This document shows, in pieces, positions 7,657 through 15,342 of a DNA stretch of 16,379 nucleotides (position 1 is its first letter; every line of letters starts with the position of its first letter). The translations under genes and the position numbers were made by a program. Source of the DNA: Bryobacterales bacterium (GTDB lineage: Bacteria; Acidobacteriota; Terriglobia; Bryobacterales; Bryobacteraceae). The notes under the pieces are model-generated. The model was given only the letters and a program-made list of their open reading frames with translations. It had not been told where the DNA came from and did not search any database. The stretch is from assembly GCA_016789785.1 (NCBI GenBank), contig JAEUQE010000211.1:1-16379 (forward strand), read 5' to 3'.

Positions 7657-7682
7657 CCCACTGCCGTGACCTGAACAGTGGG
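7657..7682. promoter_or_regulatory. Inverted repeat in the sulfatase leader
   Basis: CCCACTG (7657-7663) and CAGTGGG (7676-7682) form a perfect 7-bp inverted repeat around a 12-nt loop, about 26 bp upstream of the sulfatase ATG. It could be an mRNA leader hairpin or an operator. There is no T-run, so it is not an obvious terminator. Confidence 0.35.
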
Positions 7683-7764
7683 AATCTCTCCTCATCGTAG
7701 CGTCAGGTTCCGGAGAGCCGTCCGATGCCATGGTATCAATTACCTCCGTCTGCCCCGGGGGTGC

Positions 7765-7810
7765 GGTCTGTGATTCGCAGATGAAAAACAGACCCTACCG
7801 CAGGGTGCGG
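7765..7810. promoter_or_regulatory. Two inverted repeats in the divergent intergenic region
   Basis: GGTCTGT (7765-7771) pairs with ACAGACC (7788-7794), and directly after it CCGCA (7798-7802) pairs with TGCGG (7806-7810). They lie between the divergent sulfatase and SLC13 permease genes, where regulatory sites for both would be expected. The function is unknown. Confidence 0.3.
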
Positions 7811-7876
7811 CTTCCAAACGGTTCAGAATCCGGCAGGACCTCGAGAGAGTGCTGCCCGCAGCCGCGTGTTCCTGTG

Positions 7877-7905
7877 TTGCTTCCTCCGGATGATCCTGGA
7901 ATAAT
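7877..7905 (+). promoter_or_regulatory. Sigma-70-like promoter for the SLC13 permease
   Basis: TTGCTT (7877-7882), a 17-bp spacer, and AATAAT (7900-7905; 5 of 6 matches to TATAAT). Transcription would start near 7912, about 23 bp before the ATG at 7935. Confidence 0.4.
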
Positions 7906-7934
7906 CTCGGTAAGAAATCGTTGAGCGTGCACCT

Positions 7935-9713
7935 ATGGCGATTGGCATCGTAGTGATCTTGACCCTCGCGGCCGTCTACGTTCTGTCGACGGAGAAGCTC
8001 CCTGTCGACTTAACCGCCATCTTTGTCGCGATAGCCTTGATCGTCACCCGAGTACTCACTCCGGAACAAGGCCTTTCTGGCTTCGGGCACCCCGCCACCG
8101 TGACAGTGGCCGCCATGTTTGTGCTAAGCGCTGGACTGTTCAAGACCGGGGCGTTGGAGGTGGCCACGGCGCTGTTGATCCGGGTGGGAAAGCGGTTTGC
8201 GTGGCTCGCCACGCTGTTGACTATGTTAATTGCAGGCTTCGCTTCGGCGTTCATCAACAACACAGCCGTGGTGGCCATTCTGCTGCCGGTGATGCTGGAG
8301 GTTGGACGGGGGGCCAGGATCAGCCCGTCCCGCTTGTTGATGCCCTTGTCGTTTGCTTCCATGTTCGGCGGTGTCTGCACGTTGATTGGCACATCGACCA
8401 ACATCCTGGTGAGTTCCATCGCAGAGAGGCGAGGCTTGATGCCGTTTTCGATGTTCGAGTTCACTTCCTTGGGCTTGGCGATGGCGGCTGCCGGAATGGT
8501 CTATATGTTCGTGATTGGCATCCGGTTGATTCCGGAACGCCGGTCGAGCGCGGATCTGGTGGATGCGTTCGGCATGACACGCTATCTCACCGACGTAGTA
8601 CTGATGGAGGAGGCGAAATCCGTTGGGACGATCGCCGCGAGTTCACCACTGGCCCGCGACCTTGATGTGGAAGTTTTAGCCGTTTTCCGGAATGGAGAAC
8701 GGCTGGAGGCCCCGCCAGAACAGATCGTCCTCCAGGCGCGGGATGTGCTGCGCTTGATCTGCGACACAGACAAAATCGAGAAACTGCAAGGTAGGCTCGG
8801 CGTGTCTTTGGTGTCGCACCTGGGGTGGCGGGACGAGGATCTGCAGGGCGAGGAATTGGAATTGATTGAGGCCGTGGTCGCGCCAAATTCGCCACTGCGG
8901 GGCGAGACGTTGAAGAGCCTTCACTTCCGGGATGCCTTTGGAGCGAAGGTGCTGGCGATCCGCCACCATGGGCAGATTGCGCAATCGAAGTTGGACAGCG
9001 CCGCGCTCCGGGCGGGCGATACGCTGCTGCTTTCCGTACGCAAGGAAAAGCTGGAAGCTTTGGCCCGTAATCCAGCATTCATTCTGGTGACTCCGAAGGC
9101 AATGCAGCGCGCCCGCGGCGCCAAGTTGTTGGTGGCGGCCGGAATCCTGACTGCCGTCGTGGTGACCAGCGCCCTGAATCTGGTTCCCATCGTCGTGGCC
9201 GCGCTGGCCGGATCCGCGGTGATGGTGCTGACGGGTTGCCTGAAACCCGCCGAGGTCTATCCATCCGTGGATTGGAAGGTGATTCTGATGTTGGGAGGAT
9301 TGCTGCCGTTGGGCGTCGCTCTGGAGGGGACTGGGGCGGCCGAGATTCTGTCGAAGTTGATTGTGACTGTGTTTGGCGCGCTCGGCCCGTGGTTCCTCTT
9401 GTCGGCACTCTATCTTTGCACGTCGGTGCTCACGGAGGTGATGTCGAACTCGGCGACGGCTGTTCTGCTGACGCCCATCGCCATCAGCGCGGCGCACGGG
9501 TTGGGAGTGGATGCACGGCCGTTCCTCGTGGCGGTGGCATTTGGGGCATCGTCGAGCTTCATGACGCCGGTGGGTTATCAAACAAACACATTGATTTACG
9601 GGCCGGGGGCTTATCGGTTCCAGGACTTCTTGCGCGTAGGAACCCCACTCAATATCATGTTCTGGATCATGGCCACAATTCTGATTCCCCGCCACTGGCC
9701 GTTTCATCCATAG
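7935..9713 (+). CDS. SLC13/DASS-type permease with two central RCK/TrkA-C domains
   Basis: A 592-residue inner-membrane transporter of the SLC13 (divalent anion:sodium symporter) group. The N-terminal half (1-200) has about five to six membrane segments and the motif pair SAFINNTAVV (104-113) and LIGTSTNILV (150-159). Residues about 205-380 form a soluble insert with two TrkA-C/RCK-like domains (e.g. SSPLARDL and NSPLRGETL, each followed by a GD/RDVLRL-type strand). The C-terminal half (395-588) repeats the fold, with SNSATAVLLTP (504-514) and SFMTPVGYQTNTLIYGPGAY (541-560). SLC13 members with an RCK insert include SAC1-like sulfate transporters and sensors, so sulfate or dicarboxylate transport is plausible. 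The gene is divergent from the sulfatase, which fits a sulfate link. Only a weak ribosome binding site precedes the ATG. The MscS gene begins 12 bp after its stop. Confidence 0.92.
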   Translation: MAIGIVVILTLAAVYVLSTEKLPVDLTAIFVAIALIVTRVLTPEQGLSGFGHPATVTVAAMFVLSAGLFKTGALEVATALLIRVGKRFAWLATLLTMLIAGFASAFINNTAVVAILLPVMLEVGRGARISPSRLLMPLSFASMFGGVCTLIGTSTNILVSSIAERRGLMPFSMFEFTSLGLAMAAAGMVYMFVIGIRLIPERRSSADLVDAFGMTRYLTDVVLMEEAKSVGTIAASSPLARDLDVEVLAVFRNGERLEAPPEQIVLQARDVLRLICDTDKIEKLQGRLGVSLVSHLGWRDEDLQGEELELIEAVVAPNSPLRGETLKSLHFRDAFGAKVLAIRHHGQIAQSKLDSAALRAGDTLLLSVRKEKLEALARNPAFILVTPKAMQRARGAKLLVAAGILTAVVVTSALNLVPIVVAALAGSAVMVLTGCLKPAEVYPSVDWKVILMLGGLLPLGVALEGTGAAEILSKLIVTVFGALGPWFLLSALYLCTSVLTEVMSNSATAVLLTPIAISAAHGLGVDARPFLVAVAFGASSSFMTPVGYQTNTLIYGPGAYRFQDFLRVGTPLNIMFWIMATILIPRHWPFHP

Positions 9714-9725
9714 GCCGGTACAACC

Positions 9726-10613
9726 ATGAACAGTACTTGGTGGGACGAAATCGCAGCCTTCCTGGCGCGGCCCATTCTGCCGCTCGGCGGTGGCGGTCTC
9801 TCCCTGGGCGTCCTGCTCAAACTCACCGGGCTCCTGGCCCTGCTGGTGGTGGTGACGAATTGGCTCCAGTCGTGGCTCGTGAAGCGCTTGCTGATCCGAA
9901 CCAAGCTTGACCCGAGCGCGCGGCAGGCCGTAGGTTCGGTCTTTCACTATCTAGCGTTGCTGATCGGGTTGCTTCTGATTCTCCAGACCGTGGGCATCGA
10001 TTTGACAGCTCTCAGCGTGGTGGCGGGCGGTCTGGGCATCGGATTGGGTTTCGGTTTGCAGAACGTTGCCAACAATCTGGTAAGCGGCTTGGTGGTGCTG
10101 CTGGAGCGGCCAGTGAAGATCGGCGACCGGATTGAAGTCGCGGGAACGGAAGGTCAGGTAGTCGAGATTCGCGCTCGCAGCACCACCGTGCTGACGAACG
10201 ACAATATCGCCATCATCATTCCAAACTCGCGGTTCATTACGGAGGAGGTGGTGAACTGGAGCTATGCGGATTCGAAGGTCCGCTTCCGCATTCCGGTCAC
10301 GGTGGGGTACGAATCCGATGTAAGGCTCGTGGAGCGATTGCTGATGGAGGTGGCGGCCGGAAATCACAACGTGCTGGCTGAGCCAGCTCCGGTCGTGCGC
10401 TTTATCGCGTTCGGCGAGAGCGCCTTGCAGTTTGAGTTGCGCGCGTGGTCCAATACGCTCGTGCAGCGGAAGGGTAAGTTGATTTCCGACTTGAATTTCG
10501 CGATCTTGGAGGCGTTCCGGGCGAATGGGATCGCGATTCCTTATCCGCAGCGCGATGTACATGTGAAGAGTCTATCCATGGGCGGCGCGAGCGGCATCGA
10601 GACGGGCGCGTGA
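9726..10613 (+). CDS. MscS-family small-conductance mechanosensitive channel
   Basis: A 295-residue MscS-type channel, close to the 286 residues of E. coli MscS. Three membrane helices are visible at about 26-47, 68-91 and 94-126. The pore helix holds the glycine/alanine-rich pattern GGLGIGLGFGLQNVANNLVS (101-120), followed by LVVLLERPVKIGDRIEV (122-138), the entry to the cytoplasmic beta domain. NDNIAIIIPNSRF (158-170) and VNWSY (176-180) are also typical. The protein would open on hypo-osmotic stress and release small solutes. It starts 12 bp after the SLC13 permease stop and probably shares its transcript; a channel beside an anion importer may act as a safety valve, but that is inference. 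No strong Shine-Dalgarno sequence is seen, so translation may depend on coupling to the upstream gene. Confidence 0.93.
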   Translation: MNSTWWDEIAAFLARPILPLGGGGLSLGVLLKLTGLLALLVVVTNWLQSWLVKRLLIRTKLDPSARQAVGSVFHYLALLIGLLLILQTVGIDLTALSVVAGGLGIGLGFGLQNVANNLVSGLVVLLERPVKIGDRIEVAGTEGQVVEIRARSTTVLTNDNIAIIIPNSRFITEEVVNWSYADSKVRFRIPVTVGYESDVRLVERLLMEVAAGNHNVLAEPAPVVRFIAFGESALQFELRAWSNTLVQRKGKLISDLNFAILEAFRANGIAIPYPQRDVHVKSLSMGGASGIETGA

Positions 10614-10866
10614 TGGTAGCGGCGCGATCGAAATCAATCGTTGGCGATGTGAGTGCACATCCACCTTCCCAGGCTGACTCCCCAAAACCTCGCAGCGGGG
10701 CCCTTCCACAAACTCTACCGTTGCATGCGGCCCGGCTCGATTCGCTTCTGGTCCCTGCCGCACGAACTGATGCGTCCGCCCGGCCCTTTCTGCATGCACA
10801 TCGGCGATGGGCGGATCTCACCGCCCGTACCGGCAGCGGCCATCGTCGATCCGCTCTTTGACGTCA

Positions 10867-11033
10867 GCAACGGTCCGGAACAGGTCGGATCTCGTCAATG
10901 ATGACGGGCGCCGGATGCACTTTCAGAAAGCAGGGCGAGTGGCCGCGGGCGGAGCCCTCACGTCTGGCGGTTCCGCGAAACGAGCCTGCTCGTCGTCTCG
11001 AAAGGAGGCCTTCATTGAGGCAGCCAAGGTAGT
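10867..11033 (-). pseudogene. Frameshifted remnant of a DUF4143-type AAA ATPase
   Basis: Two overlapping minus-strand frames together resemble residues ~34-87 of the intact ATPase at 3498-4721. The first frame (11033 to about 10926) reads RRTTLAAS then FAEPPDVRAPPAATRPAF and stops. One base over, the second frame (10929-10867) continues FLKVHPAPVIIDEIRPVPD and then stops. The intact gene has SLEPPDVRAAAAADPRGF and AMNPAPLIVDEVQHAP at the same points. The Walker A lysine region is changed (GKTT to RRTT), a single-base shift occurs near 10926-10930, and the rest of the gene is absent on both sides. The Walker B sequence (VIIDEI) is still legible. It is similar but not identical to the intact gene, so it derives from another family member rather than from a recent partial duplication. 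Confidence 0.7.
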
Positions 11034-11114
11034 CCGTCGCAATCGGGTCCATCGTAGGAAGACGCTCGTACCGCAGAATCCAGAATTGCGGACCCAGCTC
11101 CGCGCGGCAAGGAC

Positions 11115-11149
11115 GAAAAAAGAAAGTCCGGGGCGGTTGACCCGGACTT
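11115..11149 (-). terminator. Intrinsic terminator of the TonB-dependent receptor gene
   Basis: On the minus strand a perfect 9-bp stem, AAGTCCGGG/CCCGGACTT (11149-11141 with 11132-11124), encloses an 8-nt loop and runs straight into a T-rich tail (TTTCTTTTTTC, 11125-11115). It lies about 80 bp after the stop codon of the receptor gene. Confidence 0.87.
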
Positions 11150-11228
11150 CTCTACACTTTTGGTCGCCGAACGTCGAACTCTCCAAGAACAATCGTGAAT
11201 AGTTCGCGGAAGGCGGTTGGGGCAGCGC

Positions 11229-14200
11229 TCAGAACCGCAGATACACACCGAACTGGATCTGCCGACGTCCCGTGAACGTCTGCGTCACCTGCCCGAACGT
11301 CGTCGAGTTCACGTTGAACCTCGGCAGCGAAGCCGCCGCGGATTCATCCCCGATGAAGAATGTCGGGTGATTCAGGATGTTCGACGAATCCATGCGGATC
11401 TCAAGCAAGTAACGCTCGGAAAGCTTGGTCTGCTTCATGATCCCGAAGTCAAAGCTGAACACCGACGGTCCGTCAAACATGCGCCGTCCCAGCGCACCCG
11501 TCGATCCCGGATCCGGGTTGAAGAACACCTGCCCGTTGAACGTCGTCCCGTCCGCCGCCACACCACGGCTATCCGGTCCAATGTTCGCCGGATTGATGAA
11601 TCGCGGCCCATTCCCCGTCATCCGGAAGCCAACCACATCCTGCAACTGGCTCCCACTCAGCGATGTGTTTACCGTCTGCGAGTTCGACCGTACCCCACCC
11701 CGGTTCAACGTGCCGCGAGGCGATAGGATCGAGAACGGCGTGCCCGACTGCCAGAACATCAAACCGCTCGTGCTCCAACCGTCCGTCAGCCGCTTCATGG
11801 AGCCGCCGGTGAGCTTCGCAATCGGCAACTCGTAAATGAAGTTCGCCTTCCAGTTATGCCGCAGATCAAACGGTGAACGGGCCTTCTCCAACTTGGGATT
11901 CGCGTTGTCCAGATACGGCTCAAATAGCACCTGGCCATCACCCAGCGCATCGCTCAGCGCCTTTGAGAACGCGTAATTCGTATTCAAATGGATCCCGTTC
12001 GAGAACCGCTTCCGGGCCTCCAACTGAAACGAATGGAAAGTTGTATTCGCGGCGTTCAACATGACGTTCGCGCCGTAAATCGACTGGTTGTTGTAGAAGC
12101 TGAACGGGCCGGTGATCCCATTGGTCGCATAGAGGTGGGCCAGCGACGCAACTTCCCCACGCTCGATCGGTGCGACCACCGCGCCTGCCGTCAGGAATCC
12201 GCCGCCCGCCAGGGAGTCGAACACCGGAGTCCGCTGGCTGCCCGGGATCGCAGCGTTGTACCTTGGGTCGAAAGGACGTCCCGACGCGCGCGCCAGAAAG
12301 CCATTGTTGCGCGCCCGCCGGAAATCCTCCAGGAATCCGCCCGCCTGAATGTTCACCTGATTGAAGTCCACGGCGCGAAGCTGGTTCGTGCTCTTCGTGC
12401 CAACATAACGCGCTTCCACAATGGTGCCCTTCACTTCCTGCTGAATACTGAAATTCCACTGCTGGATATAAGGTGTCACCAAGCCGGGATCCGGCATGCC
12501 GGCAGCGTTCCCCGCTGGATCGATTGCGAAGTTGTCCGCAAACGTGCGCGGCACCTTGAAGGTGGGAACCGGAATCTGCGGCCGGCCTGCGCTCAAGCGG
12601 CCGCTCAGGCCCGCCCTGGTTGCGTCCGCCGTCAGGCCCCGGTTGGTGTTTGCGCTGTTGTCGATTGCCGTCATGATCTGATCGTTGGCAAAAAAGATCG
12701 AGTAACCCGCGCGCACCGCGGTACGCCCGTTTCCGAACACATCCCACGCCAATCCAATGTTCGGGCCGAAGTTGTTGAAGTCGCGCTTGTACATGTCCCG
12801 CGTCGACTTACTGCCCGCGAAGTCGAGCGTGGAATTCGACAGCATCGTCTCGATGTAGTTGCCATTCCGCAGCACAGGCAACACGAACAGGCTGTCGCGC
12901 TCTCGCATCGGCGTCTGATACTCCCAGCGGAGTCCCGCGTTCACCGTCAGACGGCGTCGCGCTCTCCAGCTGTCCTGGATAAAGAAGGCGTGATTGTCCA
13001 ATTGGTAGTGGCGCAGATTCTCTGCTCCGTTCACGAAACCAGAATTCCGGCTGGTGACGTTGAACGTTTGGAGATACTCATCCACAAAGCCGCCCAGGTT
13101 CGCAAGCAAATCGTTCGCCGCCTGCAATTCCAGTCCGCTGATGCCGGGCAAGTCAGCGGGTGTCAGCGCGTTCTGCCCTTGGCCCATGCGCAGTGTGTAG
13201 CGAGGGATCACGTTGAACTGGTTGAAAGGAGCTGTCCGCACCTTCTGCATTTGGTAACCGAACTGCACGTTGTGCGCGCCCTTGAACCAGGTCGTCATGT
13301 TGGAAACGTTGTAAGTATTGGTCGCCCGGCCCTGGTTATCATAAGCCGTAATCGGGTTGTCGAACACCAGCCCCGCCAGATAAAACGCCGGCCTCTCGTC
13401 GGAGTTCGTGAAGGCGCCGGGCGCAAGATTGAAGCCACCGCGCAACTCATTCACCATCGTCGGCCTCGGGTTCCACCGCCACGCCATGGACATGAAGTGG
13501 GTGTGCGTCTCGCTCACCACCTTCGGCGTCCGGTTGAAATCACGGAATACATCGCTGCGATCGTCAAAGTCGGTGTTGTAGGCATAGGTGCCGGCAAAAC
13601 TGTGCTTCGGCGAGTGGATGTAGTCCACCTTGGCCAGCGTGTTATTGCGGTTCCGGTTGTCGCGCGCCTGGAATGCGTACCCGATTGTATTTCGCATCAG
13701 ATCTGGTCTTGAGTCGCCGATCTGGAAGTTATTCGCCAGGTTCGCGGCGGGAAGCTTGCTGATGGTATCCGCCACTACGGGATCGATGCTCGCATTGCGC
13801 AACCGCAACAGGTTTACCGTTTGCACATTGCCCGCATTGTCGCGATAGATGAAGTTGCCTTGGCGCGCGGAATCGGTCAGCATGTTCCGCAGCAGGCTCG
13901 CTTGTTCGCGGCGCCGCAGTGTTTCCGCGTAGGCGTAGAAGAACAGTTTGTCGCGCTTGACCGGCCCACCGAAGTTACCACCAAACTGGTTCTGATTGAG
14001 AAACGGCTTACTGATTCCGTTGCGGTTGCTGAACCAGTCGGAAGCAGCGAACGCGTTATTCCGGTTGTACCAGTGCGCCGCGCCGTGAAACTGGTTGGTG
14101 CCCGACCGCGACGTGAACGTGAATTGCGCGCCGCCGCCAGGGCTGGCCGCCGACGCGTTCGATGTCGACACGGTCACTTCACTTACCTGGTCGATCAGCA

Positions 14201-14810
14201 GGATGTTCGGGCTGTATCCAATCGCTTCCTGGCGAATGAAGTTGTCCTGGATGTTGATACCGTCCAACGACACGTTGGCATAGGACGACCGCATGCCGTT
14301 CACCGTCACGCTGCCGCGCCCGTTTCCAACGCCCGCCTGGTTCAGCAGCAGGTTCGTAATCGTACGGTTGATCAATGGCAACCGGCTCACCTCTGCATTG
14401 GTCACTGTGTTGGAAACCTCGGCGGTTGTCGTCTGCACGGACGCTCCGGCCGCGGTGACTTCCACCGTTTCCGACACCGACGAAACCGACATCCGGATCT
14501 CGGGCAGATTCGTTTCTTTGCCCGGGTCCACTTTCACATTCTTCGTGGTGTGCTTCAGGAAGCCCGTCTTCTCAATCGTGACATCGTAGGTTACGGCAGA
14601 CAGCGAGGGGAACGAGTAAAGCCCCTGCGCCGTGGTCTGTGTGACGGCAATTGCACGAGCGCCGCCAGCGAGGAATAGGGAAACAGTCGCATCCGGAATC
14701 AGCGCACCGCTCTGATCGCTCACACTTCCGGATACCTTTCCGGTCACTTGCGCGTTCATGGTGAAAACGGCAAGCACGGAAGACAACAGCAAAAGGGTAG
14801 GTCTTTTCAT
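11229..14810 (-). CDS. Oar-like TonB-dependent outer-membrane receptor with carboxypeptidase-regulatory domain
   Basis: A 1193-residue outer-membrane transporter, powered by TonB-ExbBD. Residues 1-20 are a signal peptide (MKRPTLLLLSSVLAVFTMNA). A carboxypeptidase regulatory-like beta-sandwich follows (about 25-100: GSVSDQSGALIPDATVSL, QGLYSFPSL, YDVTIEKTGF). Then come a plug domain (about 110-235, with VNGMRSSYANVSLDGINIQD) and a very long beta-barrel ending in an aromatic residue (FGVYLRF), as needed for BAM insertion. No classical siderophore-receptor features are obvious; large receptors of this Oar/SusC-like type are expanded in Acidobacteriota and are usually linked to glycans, peptides or plant polymers. 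The ATG at 14810 is preferred over a GTG at 14819 because the signal peptide follows directly; the ribosome binding site is weak. The gene has its own promoter-like sequence and a strong terminator, so it is likely monocistronic. Confidence 0.93.
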   Translation of the reverse strand: MKRPTLLLLSSVLAVFTMNAQVTGKVSGSVSDQSGALIPDATVSLFLAGGARAIAVTQTTAQGLYSFPSLSAVTYDVTIEKTGFLKHTTKNVKVDPGKETNLPEIRMSVSSVSETVEVTAAGASVQTTTAEVSNTVTNAEVSRLPLINRTITNLLLNQAGVGNGRGSVTVNGMRSSYANVSLDGINIQDNFIRQEAIGYSPNILLIDQVSEVTVSTSNASAASPGGGAQFTFTSRSGTNQFHGAAHWYNRNNAFAASDWFSNRNGISKPFLNQNQFGGNFGGPVKRDKLFFYAYAETLRRREQASLLRNMLTDSARQGNFIYRDNAGNVQTVNLLRLRNASIDPVVADTISKLPAANLANNFQIGDSRPDLMRNTIGYAFQARDNRNRNNTLAKVDYIHSPKHSFAGTYAYNTDFDDRSDVFRDFNRTPKVVSETHTHFMSMAWRWNPRPTMVNELRGGFNLAPGAFTNSDERPAFYLAGLVFDNPITAYDNQGRATNTYNVSNMTTWFKGAHNVQFGYQMQKVRTAPFNQFNVIPRYTLRMGQGQNALTPADLPGISGLELQAANDLLANLGGFVDEYLQTFNVTSRNSGFVNGAENLRHYQLDNHAFFIQDSWRARRRLTVNAGLRWEYQTPMRERDSLFVLPVLRNGNYIETMLSNSTLDFAGSKSTRDMYKRDFNNFGPNIGLAWDVFGNGRTAVRAGYSIFFANDQIMTAIDNSANTNRGLTADATRAGLSGRLSAGRPQIPVPTFKVPRTFADNFAIDPAGNAAGMPDPGLVTPYIQQWNFSIQQEVKGTIVEARYVGTKSTNQLRAVDFNQVNIQAGGFLEDFRRARNNGFLARASGRPFDPRYNAAIPGSQRTPVFDSLAGGGFLTAGAVVAPIERGEVASLAHLYATNGITGPFSFYNNQSIYGANVMLNAANTTFHSFQLEARKRFSNGIHLNTNYAFSKALSDALGDGQVLFEPYLDNANPKLEKARSPFDLRHNWKANFIYELPIAKLTGGSMKRLTDGWSTSGLMFWQSGTPFSILSPRGTLNRGGVRSNSQTVNTSLSGSQLQDVVGFRMTGNGPRFINPANIGPDSRGVAADGTTFNGQVFFNPDPGSTGALGRRMFDGPSVFSFDFGIMKQTKLSERYLLEIRMDSSNILNHPTFFIGDESAAASLPRFNVNSTTFGQVTQTFTGRRQIQFGVYLRF

Positions 14811-14841
14811 AATACTCACACCAAAGGAGGGTTCACTTGTT

Positions 14842-14870
14842 AGTTAACGGCCATTGCGGCGCAATTACAA
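14842..14870 (-). promoter_or_regulatory. Promoter-like sequence for the TonB receptor with internal palindrome
   Basis: On the minus strand: -35 TTGTAA (14870-14865), a 17-bp spacer, -10 TTAACT (14847-14842). The spacer contains a perfect inverted repeat, ATTGC-GGC-GCAAT (14853-14865). The predicted transcript starts near 14835, about 25 nt before the ATG at 14810. The -10 match is poor (3 of 6). Confidence 0.35.
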
Positions 14871-14894
14871 GGGGTTCCGCGGTTTGTTCATCTG

Positions 14895-14928
14895 TGTTAC
14901 GATGTTACATGAGTAACCGTCATGTTAC
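14895..14928. repeat. Cluster of TGTTAC repeats upstream of the receptor promoter
   Basis: TGTTAC occurs three times in the same orientation (14895-14900, 14903-14908, 14923-14928), with an inverted GTAAC at 14913-14917. The middle GTTAC and the inverted copy form GTTAC-ATGA-GTAAC. The cluster begins 25 bp upstream of the predicted receptor -35, where an activator would bind. Confidence 0.45.
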
Positions 14929-15174
14929 TGTGGGAGACCCATCTTGCCGTGGAGCCCGATCTACCCCGCCCGCCCCTGGTCTGGCCTCCTCCTGTCGTTC
15001 CGTAGTCCGGCGCAAGCTGGACCGTCCACACGAGTCATCGCCCGCCGGGGTTGGGTCATCGCCAACTTCCAGGACACCACCGAAAGGAGGTGTCTCAGTT
15101 GGACTGCCCATCTGTGAACTCAGTCTGGCCCGCGCCGTGTCGGCCCAAAGTGCGTCATTTTACTCGTGTTGCAG

Positions 15175-15218
15175 TTTGAGGCAGCCTCAAATCGAGCACC
15201 CATGCCTCATTTGGGGCA
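15175..15218. repeat. Two adjacent palindromes sharing the half-site GAGGC/GCCTC
   Basis: TTTGAGG-CAG-CCTCAAA (15175-15191) is a perfect 7-bp inverted repeat. TGCCTCA-TT-TGGGGCA (15203-15218) is a second one with a single mismatch. Both carry TGAGGC/GCCTCA half-sites. They lie upstream of the beta-barrel gene and may be binding sites of a dimeric regulator. Confidence 0.45.
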
Positions 15219-15234
15219 GTCCTCCGGCGCGCTC

Positions 15235-15266
15235 ATTCATCACTTTTCAACACAATTCATCACTTT
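15235..15266. repeat. 12-bp direct repeat with 20-bp period
   Basis: ATTCATCACTTT occurs at 15235-15246 and again at 15255-15266. The 20-bp period is close to two turns of the helix, which would put both copies on one face of the DNA. The second copy runs into TCAC-TTT-GTGA (15260-15270), a small perfect palindrome. Confidence 0.55.
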
Positions 15267-15342
15267 GTGAACTTCTCCAGCCGGCGACGGCCCTGTCCCA
15301 ATCAAAGCCACGAGTGGTCTGCCACTTGCTCCTTGGGTTGGC

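Larger units (their letters stand above)
10614..11228. other. Gene-poor stretch between the MscS and TonB receptor genes
   Basis: No intact gene is evident in these 615 bp. The stretch holds a plus-strand 82-codon GTG-start frame (10653-10901) with GC-rich third positions but no recognised homology and no ribosome binding site, a frameshifted ATPase remnant on the minus strand (10867-11033), and the receptor terminator (11115-11149). It looks like a site of past insertion and decay. Confidence 0.6.
14820..15342. other. Intergenic stretch rich in operator-like repeats
   Basis: These 523 bp separate the divergent receptor and beta-barrel genes. The left part holds the receptor promoter and a cluster of TGTTAC repeats; the right part holds two GAGGC/GCCTC palindromes and a 12-bp direct repeat. 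A plus-strand TTG-start frame (14837-15346) with an AAAGGAGG sequence six bases before it is open across the stretch, but its codon third positions are not GC-rich like those of neighbouring genes, and its product is unrecognisable, so it is not called as a gene. Confidence 0.55.

Noticed and set aside
6264..7700. Plus-strand open frame of 478 codons opposite the sulfatase
   Set aside because: Arg/His/Val-rich low-information product, whereas the minus strand carries all sulfatase active-site motifs.
7670..7715. GACCTGAAC and GTCAGGTTC considered as an inverted repeat
   Set aside because: They resemble mirror images rather than reverse complements, so they cannot pair as a stem or form a dyad site.
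8676..9947. Minus-strand open frame of 423 codons opposite the SLC13 permease and MscS start
   Set aside because: Gln/His/Arg-rich product without membrane segments or motifs; the plus strand encodes two clear membrane proteins.
11988..13712. Long plus-strand open frame (574 codons) antisense to the TonB receptor gene
   Set aside because: The product is rich in Arg and His with no domain, and the opposite strand encodes an unmistakable receptor. It is an antisense shadow of a GC-rich gene.
15081..15180. AAAGGAGG followed by a TTG-start frame of about 27 codons near 15090
   Set aside because: Short, with no recognisable signal or domain and nothing to distinguish it from chance.
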